Shown: positions 21,109 to 32,042 of the stretch, in pieces | Numbering within the stretch: position 1 is the first letter of the stretch | Layout: the number at the start of each line of letters is the position of its first letter | NCBI GenBank assembly: GCA_051294375.1 | Contig: CM119267.1 | Location: 24,439,783 to 24,503,782, forward strand | Length of the DNA: 64,000 bases | Source: Paraspadella gotoi | Lineage: Eukaryota; Chaetognatha | Direction: 5' to 3' | Translations under genes and position numbers: made by a program | The notes under the pieces: generated by a model | The model's input: only the letters and a program-made list of their open reading frames with translations | Database searches by the model: none | What the model was told of the DNA's origin: nothing

Positions 21109-22619
21109 CTGAGATTTTACTCGGAGAAAAAGTCGCCAGGAGTTTTGTTTTTGTTTTTGTTTTTTTTAAATTTGGTCAGTTTTTTAAGCCGATTTTGACC
21201 GTTTGAATGTCGAGTTTATTTCTTTGTAAACTTTTCGGGATTTTCTTCAGCGTGTTTTCATTGCGAGACATTGGACTAGTAAAGAGATTTTGATCCGTGA
21301 GCGCGTTAACGTTTTAATTTATTTTTTGAAATTTGAATAAACTGTAGAGTAATGTTGAAGATTGATGGATGCAACGATAAACGAGTTACACAACGTCAAG
21401 ACCAAATCACGGTGCGTTAACTGAGTTCATATCGTGTATAGAGCGTAATACGTATGCGTGCGATATTACTATTATTAGTCGTTAAGTTGTGAGTAAATTT
21501 CGTTTCCTTTTAAAGCGAGAGACACGGGATTTTTTTTTTTTTTTGGTTTGTTTTTTTTTTTTAATTATATATTTGCGATGAGGAGTGAATAACGATTGCG
21601 ATACGCGTGAATTGTTGTAAGTCGAATACACGGAAAGACACAATGATTAAATAACGTTAATGGTATTGGTTAGAGTTTAATACTATTAAAAGCAATGCTT
21701 TTTCAACTTTTTGCCCAGATTATGAAAAAAATTATTTCTTTTTCTGGGCTATAGTTTTTTTGAAGTTTTTCCCCCTTTTTTTCCGAAATAGACGAAGAGA
21801 GAGGGCGCTTTCTCTTCTATTTCATGCAGCCTACAACGCAAGGATAACTTGAAAAAAACACAAGTAATTAACTCATCAATCATATAGACAACTTTTAAAA
21901 TAGAAAAAAATCCTGAATTATCTTCTTTTTTTTTCACATCGGAATGCGTGTACAAGCAATTTCGGGAAAATTTCCGAGCTCAAGAGGCCGAAAAAAAAAT
22001 AAAAGGAAAATGATAAAAAAAAGAAAGGAAAAGAAAAAAAAGGAATTCTTATTCGAGTCTGGACGAAAGAACGAAGAGGACGAAGGATCGAAAGGGAAAG
22101 AATGAAGAGAATTAATGATATCCTAATAAACTCTGGAAACTGGAAAGCGACGGGTTACAGAAACGGGGTAGCCAGTTGGAAAAACCGGCGAATAAAATAG
22201 GGAGGGGATATCGGGGTACGACGACCGCGGCGGAAAAAAGACAACAAAGTCTAATTATTCTATTTCTTTCTAAATTTTCGTATAACGATATCGTCAGTAT
22301 TTAACACTAGAAAATATACGGTTTCTAGGTTATTATACAAATTGACGGGGAAATTGTTTCAAATATGTAAATATATATAAATTCTAGCCGAAGCTTCAGC
22401 AATTGAGCAGTATTTCTACTAATAGAATATAAATTATGTGATTTTTCGGCGACATGTATATAATTAGAACTAAGTAACTTGAAAAATGATATAGTAGCTA
22501 ACTATTTTTAGGATATTTTTCTAAAGATTCCGCTTCTGACTTTTGTAAAGGCTCGACTGCAAAATACTGTTCCCAAGCTTCTTCTGTTTTTGGGGGCCGT
22601 AAGAGACGCGTCTCCTCCT
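21109..22619. other. No gene recognised between ORP8-like and PAAT-like genes
   Basis: AT-rich sequence with T and A runs. The missing 5' exon(s) and promoter of the ORP8-like gene should lie here or to the right, but I could not identify a start codon exon. Confidence 0.6.
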
Positions 22620-22625
22620 TTTATT
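22620..22625 (-). terminator. Poly(A) signal AATAAA of the PAAT-like gene
   Basis: AATAAA on the - strand lies about 16 bases after the TGA at 22641-22643. A very short 3' UTR is implied. Confidence 0.65.
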
Positions 22626-22640
22626 GGATACAGGCCATTC

Positions 22641-23174
22641 TCATCTTTCCCCGTTCCTCCCCATCGCCTCCAAGACTCCTTCCAACTTCTCGTCGATTTT
22701 CTTTTGCATCTCCATCATCCTTTCGTCGACCTGAGCGAGGATCCGCGCCTCCATCGCCTGCAGGTGAGGTCGCAGAAGTGGTGGCATCTGGGGCGCGTTG
22801 AGCGGCGCCACGACGTCCGTCGTCATCAACCGCGCCGCCTCGAGTCGCCTCGCGATCGCCTCCGCGTCGACGACGTCGAATCTTGGCGCAGCGGCGGCGC
22901 CCAACCCCGCGACATCCGCCGACGCCTCTCTCCGCCGCAGCTCCTCGATCTGCAGCGCCTGCGTCGCCCGCAGCTCCCGCATCCGCGCAAGCTGCGCCGC
23001 CTGCGTCGCCTTGACGGATCGCATGAGAGTCTCGGCGCCGGAAGAGAGCGGAAGACCGGCGGAGGCGAGGAGGCGTTGGACGGCGTCCAGGTCGAAGGAG
23101 GAAGAGGAGAAGGGGGAAGGGGAGGAGGAGAGGGGGGAAGTGAGAGGGGAGAAGGGAGAGATGGGATGGCGAGG
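22641..23174 (-). CDS. PAAT: PAAT-like exon 2 (C-terminal)
   Basis: 534 bases, phase 0, ending TGA at 22643-22641. Ser/Pro-rich start, then FDLDAVQRLLASAGLP, Arg/Ala-rich helices (QAAQLARMRELRATQALQ) and a C-terminal coiled region ending GRNGER. Acceptor ATTCAG at 23176-23175. Confidence 0.82.
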   Translation of the reverse strand, partial: PRHPISPFSPLTSPLSSSPSPFSSSSFDLDAVQRLLASAGLPLSSGAETLMRSVKATQAAQLARMRELRATQALQIEELRRREASADVAGLGAAAAPRFDVVDAEAIARRLEAARLMTTDVVAPLNAPQMPPLLRPHLQAMEARILAQVDERMMEMQKKIDEKLEGVLEAMGRNGER

Positions 23175-24972
23175 CTGAATTGGGAGAAGTGGAGGAGGGA
23201 AAGAGAGAAAATTGAAATACACGCTGGAAATATGTTAGCGATGCCGGCGGGAAAAGACATTAATGTAATGTGTGGCATGGGGTACAATTATTACTATTAA
23301 ATCTTTCGAAAAAATTAACAAATAAAACATAGTAACATACAATTAACGTACTATAAAACAAGTAATTGGTAGAGGCATGGTAGTGTTGTCCTTTTGTAAT
23401 ATAGGGAGTTATGGCAACGGGAGGATAGCCTGTGATACACGGGGCGCGGGGTATCTCACCAACTGGCGTAGGGGCTGCGGACCCTCAGTGACCGCCTCCT
23501 GTCACTGGCATGTTTATACCGGCACCGTCACATTTAAGCCAGAACCGGGATACCCAGGGATTGAACCCGGGACGCACGGATGGAATGAGATGATTTAGCC
23601 TGCTCAGCCATTGAGACGAGGCTGAGGACGGACAGCAGTGAGGCAGCTTTAAGTCTTGCTGCCACAGGATCCCCCCACCAGACTTCTCCACAGGGGCCTC
23701 AATCCTGAGGAGATGTCTGAGAGAAGGTTTTGATCTCATTTCCATAGTGAGAGCGAGCGGGTGAGCGAGTCTGGAGCGTTACCAGAGAAGTAGGGCATAG
23801 GCGTGATATGCATACCCTAAGCGACGTAAGCGTGGGCGCACGGTGCGCAGCGGTTGCGTGTTCGAGAGTAAGGCTCACCACTTATGGCAACGGGAGGATA
23901 GCCTGTGATACACGGGGCGCGGGGTATCTCACCAACTGGCGTAGGGACTGCGGACCCTCAGTGACCGCCTCCTGTCACTGGCATGTTTATACCGGCACCG
24001 TCACATTTAAGCCAGAACCGGGATACCCAGGTTACGCACGGATGGAATGAGATGATTTAGCCTGCTCAGCCATTGAGACGAGGCTGAGGACGGACAGCAG
24101 TGAGGCAGCTTTAAGTTTTGCTGCCACAGAGTATCTAATATGCTACCATGTCAAATGTAAGTCAAATTAAAGTGAAATTAGTCAAATTAAAGTCAAATAA
24201 AAAATCCTTTCAACTTCAATCAGCCCAAACTCACCCTGACGTCGGCTTCGACGAGATGAACGGAGATTTGGAAGATCCTCAATTCGTTCATCGACTCCCG
24301 CCCGCCACCTTCCGCCCCTCCCATTGCCCCCCGCAACGAGGCGAACTTGACCGCCAATCGCGTCGTGGACGAGGTGGACCTCCATCGGTGCAGGAAGACG
24401 GCCGTTTGGAGGAAGTCTCCGTCGAGGGTGGCGAGGTAATCGCCCTTTGGCCAGGCCGTGTAGAGTTCGAGGTGTCGGGCGTTGGAGACTATTTCGAGGA
24501 CGGAGACGGCAAAGGCGCCGGGGGTGTTCGAGGTAGTTGAGGCGTGTTCGTTGGAGGATGATGCGTCGCAGGAGATGAACATCAAACAGGGAGACTCTGG
24601 TTCCGAGGCTTCGAAGGCGATCGAGGGAAATTCGTCGTCGTCGTCGTCTTGTCTCGTGACGTCGCCGTCGTGGTCTTCGTCGTCGTCGTCGTCGACGTCA
24701 CCGTTACAGTCGCCGTTGAGGTATTTGTCGTCTATTCCGTCGTCGGAGTCTTCGACGCCGTTGCGAGGCGGATCGGCTTCGTCGCCGCCACCATCGCCGC
24801 TATCTGCGTCGCCGCCGCCGCCGCCATCGCCACCACCTTCACTTTCGTTCTCGGCGCGATTAACGTCCTCCCCAGTTTTACCAACACGAAAGACATTGAC
24901 GACGTCTTTCAACGAGGGCGTCGGCGTCGTCCGTCGCCAACAAAAGTCGAGTTCCACGCCGTCAATCAACAT
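22641..24972 (-). CDS. PAAT: PAAT (C10orf88) homologue, two coding exons (gene span)
   Basis: Human PAAT is an ATPase-like protein associated with mitochondrial ABC transporters. I recognise the family from three places. FDLDAVQRLLASAGLPLSSG parallels the human LDKVQTIMESMGSKLSPGAQ region. The C-terminus VDERMMEMQKKIDEKLEGVL ending NGER parallels the human coiled C-terminus, which also ends NGER. The N-terminal SVLEIVSNARHLELYTAWPK strand parallels VSEARNMEVYVG. Exon 1 (24235-24972) and exon 2 (22641-23174) join in phase 0 and give 423 residues, close to the human length. Exon 1 also has a long Asp-rich insert. The intron holds two SINE copies. The start at 24972 is the first ATG after an in-frame stop; an acceptor further upstream cannot be excluded. 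The family call rests on remembered similarity and needs a profile search. Confidence 0.8.
23400..23660 (-). mobile_element. tRNA-derived SINE-like repeat (S2), intact A and B boxes
   Basis: On the - strand it carries TGGCTGAGCAGG (23610-23599), a perfect pol III A box, and GGTTCAATCCC (23567-23557), a perfect B box. The spacing between them is about 32 bases, as in a tRNA. The tRNA-unrelated part contains TCACTGAGGGTCCGCAG and GGCTATCCTCCCGTTGCC. It shares nearly its whole length with the copy at 23881. Confidence 0.85.
23828..23882 (+). mobile_element. Possible head of a second tRNA-derived SINE
   Basis: GTGGGCGCACGGTGCGCAGC followed by GGTTGCGTGTTCGAGAGTAA resembles the 5' tRNA-like head of many invertebrate SINEs (A-box-like GTGCGCAGCGG, B-box-like GTTCGAGAGT). 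Only about 55 bases are recognisable, and they run directly into SINE copy S3. Confidence 0.4.
23881..24132 (-). mobile_element. tRNA-derived SINE-like repeat (S3), B box deleted
   Basis: Nearly identical to S2 but lacks about 14 bases covering the B box (S2 CCCAGGGATTGAACCCGGGA region). The A box TGGCTGAGCAGG is present on the - strand. The high identity points to recent insertion or local duplication. Confidence 0.85.
24235..24972 (-). CDS. PAAT: PAAT-like exon 1 (N-terminal)
   Basis: 738 bases from ATG 24972-24970, ending phase 0 at AGG/GTGAGT. Encodes MLIDGVELDFCWRRTT, then a Gly/Asp-rich acidic insert of about 70 residues with repeated DDDD, then the conserved core SPCLMFISCDASS, SVLEIVSNARHLELYT, and NELRIFQISVHLVEADV. 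The acidic insert is encoded by near-perfect GAC/GAT triplet runs. Confidence 0.78.
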
Positions 24973-25009
24973 CTCCGTCGGCGGCGCCCACGACGTCGAA
25001 ACTAAGTGA

Positions 25010-28000
25010 CGAAAGTCAAGACGCGATCAAACGGATGGAGCCCTCGATCACATTTCTTTGATTGACGGGAGTCAAGAAATAGCTTCGTGCCAGCGAAGTG
25101 TACGACTAATCGTAGATAGTATTTATAAAGTACATCACTGCTTTTATAAAATGTGATCAGTCTAAATATTGAGAACGAATATTTAAATAATAAAAACAAG
25201 TGGAACTGACAATAACAAGAGTCGAAATTGAGATTTGAGACCTTCGGACCCTAAGCGTCGATCAAAAAAAAAAAGGTTCGGCTTCCACTATGACGAAAAG
25301 TAAAACGAGTTCTTCGCTGCAAAGAAGAATCAGGACTAGAACTGTCGTAACAGGCGATGATGTCCCCGAACAGGCGTCTGGCATCGTCTCGCCTGTCCGC
25401 AATCGTCCAAGAGGTCGACGACGATGTCAACGACTTGTCAACGACGACAACAACATGTTCGACGCCGACACGACCTTCTCGCCAGCCGCAGCGGGCAGCT
25501 TTCGACGACGACGCGGCGGCAGCAGCAGCGTCCGCAGTCCTCGAGGTAAATAACTCTTTAGTTTTTTCTCTGCATTTTGGCGAACTGCTGCGGAAGACTG
25601 CGGCGGGAGATGCTTCAGGAGCAGCCGCCGCGGCGTCGGCTCCGTAGGGCGCGTGGGCTGCGACGGCGGCCTTTCGACCAAAGAAGAGATCACATACGAA
25701 AAAGAAAAGGAGAGAGAGAGACAGAGACAGAGACTGACTGGAGAATCTGTTGATTCATCGAGAGAGCGAGTGGTGACCGACGAGAGAGGGCAGCACGAGT
25801 TGGGAGCCAAATTCGGGAGAGATGGATAAACAAAAGGCCAACCATTGATAGATTATGAAAGTTGGTGCTTAGTCAGACTTATAATTAGAATACAATGGAA
25901 ACATACTTGGAAATGAGAAGCCAGGTGCTCTGGTTATAATTTCGTTGTCATTTCATAGATTCGCTAGGTGACTTAGCTCTAGGGAGACAAGAAAATATTT
26001 TTGTAAATGTTTTGTAAACATAAGCCGAGACCATGACTATCTAAACACAAAATATTGAAATGTGAACTATAGCTACGTATCTATCTATAACTATTGTTTG
26101 ACTGCCTGCTTGACCTTTTTAATCCTCACTGAGGACCTCAGCTCGTTTTTAGAAATTATAAAAATGCAAATCTTGTTTATCATTCGTCACAATTTAGACA
26201 GTCGGGATGACTTTATTATTATTCACAGTTTAACTTAAAACGAAGTTTTCGTCAGATTCCATCGCGTGTACAAGCAACAGATCTATCTTCATACGCAATC
26301 CGTATTACAATGTCAAAGAGAGAGAGAGGTCAACTGCGTACATTTAACAGAAAAAGAAAGAAAACAAACTTTTTGCCATAAAATGATGAATTCAAACGAG
26401 TTTCTGGAAGATTTAGAGAATTAGAGAAGTTGGGTCCCTCAGAGACGGAGGTAACCCTTAATTGTGTCCTCTTTTTCTCTATTATTTTTTAAAAAATTAA
26501 TAAAAATAGGGAATTTAAAGTAAAGTTAACGAATAGTGCGAAAGAGACATAGTAAAGATAAAAAAAGCAAGAAAAAAAAACACTCGATAAAAACATTGTG
26601 TAACGCGTTATTACGATTACTACACTGAGGCGTTATACTGTTGTGGCTGATGAAACCGGGAGCAGCTTTCTCTTACATCATAATTTTGGATCCACCAATT
26701 TGTAAAGTTCCATCACCCGAAATAATAATAGTAACAATGTATAGTTATACGGTAATAATTCTCGTATTGTGAGAGGGTTTTCGTTTTGTTTTGAACGACT
26801 CAAGGTGAGGGTAATAGTAGGGGATAAGAGACCAGAATTCATTTTGCATAGATTTTCGTTTGACGTGAATAGAAATTCGGAGGGAGCGAGTTGACGCGAC
26901 GACTATCTGCCAAAATTATGAACGGCGCCACGGAAAACGAAAAAACAACATGGCATTGGCAAAAACTTAATTGTCCAATTTTGTATTTTATACAAATACA
27001 AATTATTTGTCCAAACAATTTTTTTCCGAACGCCTTAAAAAATTTGTTTCTTTGTTTCTTTGTTTTTTCTTTGTTTTTAGCGAAATAAAAACCTTTCATC
27101 ATCTTTTCCGTCGCGCCTTCATAAGGTTTTTTTTTTAAGAATCTAAGTGTTTGATAAAAGTATATTCATTTAAAAAAATAAAAGTTTTTTTTCTTTTCAT
27201 CGTATCCGTAGGAGAAAATTCAAGGTTCTGTGTTCCTTCGAAAATAATCGTTTATTTGGTACGATTAAATTATATCCATTCTGTTCGTACGGGTGCACGG
27301 TTTATTGTGAATAAATCATAAAAGTGTTAATAAATAACTCCGCTAAGCGTGCGATAAAATTAAGCGACAAAGAAGAGTGTTAAAAATAATAAAATATTTT
27401 GCGTTACGATTTAATATACAATGAAAGGCACTTTTTGTTTTGAAGGAAGACTAATTAGAAAAAAAGAGGAAAAGCGTTTTCAAACTCCGTAATCTTGATC
27501 TTTGATTATCCGCCGATGTTCTTCGAAAAACAAACGCAAAACAAGAAAATCCTGTTTCGTTATGAATCTAAAAAACAAAAAAAACAAAAAGTGGCCAACG
27601 TTCCTTCTCTTATTCTGGCCCGTAATAAGAGGAACAACGTGTAAGCTCTTTATTTTTTATTATTTACGTTTTTTTGTTTGTTTGTTTTTTTTTTTCGTGA
27701 TAATGACGACATGAGCAAAATTGCAAATTACACGTAACTCCTAATCTAATTTGCGCCGAGCGGAATATCTTTTGACCTCCGATCAAAATTCGCACACAAC
27801 TACGAATGTTAACCTTAGGCCGTAAAATGTAAAAAGTCGGCAGATTTGAACGTTTCGTTTACAGAGCAGCGTTTGTAACAGAGAGGCAAAAATAATGTGT
27901 TACATTATTGCCACGGACTACATACAGCCAGAGAAACAGAGCGATAATAATGGCGCACTGTGGTTGGTAAAGTCGAAGTTCTATAAAGTTTTAAAAATAC

Positions 28001-28352
28001 AATAACATTTTGTAAACGTTCTCACTTTTGTTCACTCTTATCTAAAGAAAATTGTGCAACGGAGGTTAACTAGTGAACAATTTGTAATAGGGCAAGGTTA
28101 CCAAACTAAAAAATATCCATGCACGCCAAAGACTAAAGATACGACGTGAATATAGAAACGCGTGAATATAGCGGCAACGATTAACATACGATTTGAATTT
28201 TTAAGTCGAAAACAACGACTTCGGCAGACGTTTTTTGTTTATTTCAGCTTCGACGAACTTTTCGAGAGAATCGTGGGTTATGTTTCTAAGTCATTCTAGG
28301 GAAATAATTGGGATTAAAGAAAAACAAAACGGAGAAACGAGACGGAGATAGG

Positions 28353-28408
<56 letters not shown>

Positions 28409-29205
28409 AAAGAAACAAGCGTCAGTCACATTTCGTTTGCTTTAAGGCAACATCAAACTAAACCAACATTAAATAAGCTTAGTCAACTAAATCTAAACAA
28501 ATAATCTAAGCTAAAGATTGCTGGATCAATCGTCTTTAAACTAAGGACAATCTGTAGATAATCGCGAAAGATGATCTAAAAATGATCCTTAGATACTTAA
28601 AATGATCCAAAGATGATCTAAGATAATTGGGGATCAAGTTCATCTTCCTTTTCGCTTTACATTCCATGACTAGCATTATTCTCACTCAAATTAGGGGAAG
28701 GGTAGCATATGTATTACCATCCAAGTTGATGGCAAAAAATGGCACATAGAAAAATATATTTATACGTATATAAGTCTAGATAACAAAAAAAGATATAACG
28801 TTTAAAAAAAAAAGGTAATGCGTTAAAGCCACTTTCTTTCGCAAATTATCTTCTCTGGTCTCTCTGTTCCATGTGCCTCTTTTCAACCATATTATTATTC
28901 TTAAGGGAGAAGGTAAGGCAAAATAATCTTTACATTATCTAAAAGAAACAAGCGTGGAACCTTGAATTGAGAGATTTGCTTTTTTTTTTAGCCCCATAAA
29001 AGAGTTAACTAGGTAAAGAAATATTATTCGTCAATAAGAATTAGATATACTAAAGAATTCTAATTTTTCGTCGGTTCGTTGTTTTACTTCTACAATTGCT
29101 ATTTTTTTTAAAAAATCCGGCAGCGGGGGTGACGGCCTCGCGCGTTGGCCGGCGGAAGCTCATATAATTTCCTTCTTGAACGAGCCGGTTGCTCTTTTGT
29201 TGCCT
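25010..29205. other. Intergenic region between PAAT-like and Zasp-like genes
   Basis: No supported gene. Triplet-rich GC islands near 25.3-25.8 kb have open frames on both strands but no coherent exon borders. The rest is AT-rich and likely includes the 3' UTR of the LIM isoform of the Zasp-like gene. A (GA)n tract lies at 28361-28403. Confidence 0.5.
28361..28403. repeat. (GA)n microsatellite
   Basis: About 21 GA units preceded by GATAGGGAGAGAGATA. Confidence 0.97.
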
Positions 29206-29210
29206 CTAGT

Positions 29211-29300
29211 TTACCTGAATCCCGAACTGGCGTGCTTTTTGCAAAAGGGACGCCCGCCCTTTGCGTAGAAGCTCTGCCCTTCCAAGTTGGTTTGGCAGAC
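29211..29300 (-). CDS. Zasp: Zasp-like exon: end of LIM3 and stop
   Basis: 90 bases, phase 0. Encodes VCQTNLEGQSFYAKGGRPFC, KKHASSGFR and TAA. The CxxC of LIM3's second zinc site and its closing CKKH are present. Confidence 0.96.
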   Translation of the reverse strand, partial: VCQTNLEGQSFYAKGGRPFCKKHASSGFR

Positions 29301-31958
29301 CTGAAAAAAAATTTAGGTTGATTTATTTCGTAATTAATTTATAGTAACCATCGTTTCGCACTAATCGCACTAATCGCCTGAATTATTAAATACTAAATAT
29401 ATTAACATATTGATTTATACAATTGTTGGATTGACTCACAGCGCAGTTGAAGCACTCCGCGTGCCAGTTCTGCCCCAGAGCCTCGACCCATCGATCGGAA
29501 GGTTCGATGGGAAAGTCGCAGCCGTAACATTTGGTGGTGAACAGTTCGTTCCAATCTTTGGCGCAGTATTGCTGACCGTCCTCGATGTGGAACCCCGCCG
29601 TCCCGATCGGTTGCTGAAAAAAAAAAGTATTAAAATGATGCGCGGTTTTCTGTTTAGCTTTGTCTCTGTGTTATTTTTTTTTTACAAATACAAATACAAA
29701 TACAAATCAATGATTATAAAATATTGACAAAACATTGACTATAAAAATTATTCATTTTCTCCTTCTATATTTATTTCTCTGAATAAAACCCGACGGACTC
29801 ACCTTGCAATGGAAGCAAACGAAGCAACCAGGGTGCCAGGTCTGATTCATGGCATTCACGCAGTCCTGGTAACAATAAACGGAATTTAAACTTTCTCGTA
29901 TAAAAGATTCGATAAATGTGAAAAGATTTTACAATGTAAAATTTACATCCATAAGGGTCTACACTGTAACTACAAAATATAGAAACGCTATGACTGCGAC
30001 GAGGGGAGAAAACCAACGACATCTGCCACAAAAAAGAAAAAGAAAAAACAACAAAGGAACAACGACAAGGGGTGTGTTTATTAGGGATGTACGAAATCGC
30101 AAGGGAACGAGTCGCAGAAAAAAACAAAAAAACAATAACAGTAACAGTAACAACCGGGAAAAAAATGAACACATATATATAAATTTTCGTCTCGTAGCTT
30201 TAAAAAAAAGGAGCGCGGTTGATCGCTCGAAACAAACGATTATCCCTGTATTTACTTACAGTCTTCGAGCAGATGCAATGAGAATAAAAAACGAGTTTTA
30301 AATTACTTTTTTTTAAAAATTAACATGCACTGTTTAATGTATATAGCTAATTATAACCGTCAAAAATATAATAAATCAAGAAACGGACCGACGAACCAAA
30401 AAAGGGCTCTATTTTCCAAAAAGCGCTCAATTTATGTTCCTTAATCCCCTTAATTTTATCTCTAATATTTAATCTTAATCTATATTAACCAAGTCATCAG
30501 CATAATTCCGAATTTAAGATGAAAATGGGACGCTTTGAGAAAATAAACCCGAGAAGATTCAACGATAACGACGATGAAGTCGAGCGACGACGCCCGATCT
30601 CTCTCACATGTTTGATGGAGACGTTGCACTTGGCGCATTTGGGGGCGAAGTGCGCCTCGTAATCCGTCTCGCAGAAGAGCTGACCGCCCTCCTCTACGAA
30701 GCCGCACTCTTGCAGCGGACGACGGCATTGGGGGTTGGCGCAGATGAAATTATCGGGGGCGAAGGTCTTGCCGAGGGCCAGGATGAAGGGGCCTCTGGTT
30801 AAGGGGAAGGGCGGGTTGGAGACGGGGTGATGGGGGGGGGGAGTGGAGTTTGATCGTAATAAATGAAGTCGGGAGCGACTATTTAAATTCTTAATGGCAG
30901 CATCTACAAAAATTAATTAAATTCGTTGCTAAATAATTTTACTGATCGATTTTCACACTGATATTACCTTAGTAGAGCTCCAGCAATATTCATTCAGAGT
31001 GATTATCAGGAAACGCATAATGTTTAAAAAATGTTATTCATGACATGAATGAATGCACCATTGGACTGATATGAACTGTCTATAGCCGCAAACATTTTCA
31101 GCAATAACAACTGTGAACAGGAGCAGAACATATCAACAACATTAAGTGTGAACAGCGGCCAATCTTCTTCACGACATAAAGTTTGAAAAACAGGTAAACG
31201 TGAACATGAACCGCAGATAATTGGCTCAGCAACATCTAGATTAAAGCCTTCAACAGCAACCAATCATCAACCATTTATCACTCACCGGATCTGCTGACCG
31301 GTCAACGCGCAGACGGGGATCTTTCCCGCCAAAATCGGCTGCTGCATCGTCGCCGAACCCGCGGCGCCCAGCGTCGGTTTTCGCGGCCCTTTCGGTATCG
31401 AGGGCATCTTGGGCGGCGGAGGCGTGGGACGTTTGGGGGCGGGGGCTGTCGGAAAAGGAAGGGAGGGAGGGGGGCGGTCACGTTAAGAGATGGATTTGAT
31501 ACGGAAGAGAGAGAGAAAAAAAAAACTATATTCACAGAGAAACCTCGGTGTTTTTGTAAATTATTTTGATAAATTTTGAACTGTTTTCTTTCCTAAATTG
31601 CTCTAATTTAAAAAATAAAGGGGGCGTACCCGTTTGGTTTTTGTATTTAGCCAAATTTTAACTTTGAAACATTGAGGTTTCGCTGAATCTAAGAATAAAC
31701 AAAACACTACGTCTACTGAAACATTAGATTACATATCGAACAGTGAGTAGATTTAGTATTAGGTTTAAAACGTAATACAATGAGATTAATATTTTTTCGT
31801 ATGTAAAGTTCCGAAATAAACGAGAATGAGGGAACAAAAAAGTCGTGATTGTTTGGTTTCGTTTTTTCTTTTTTTCTTTTTTTTTGGTTAGTTTTGTTTT
31901 TATCGCGTTTTTATGCGTGGAAATCGTGTGTTGAAGGAAGGGCCGACAACTACATCGA

Positions 31959-32042
<84 letters not shown>

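Noticed and set aside
25290-25810. Open frames on both strands in a GC-rich triplet island between PAAT-like and Zasp-like genes
   Set aside because: Frames are driven by GAC/GCA/TCG triplets, are open in several frames on both strands, and have no border and phase partner. It may be a 5' UTR or CpG-type promoter.
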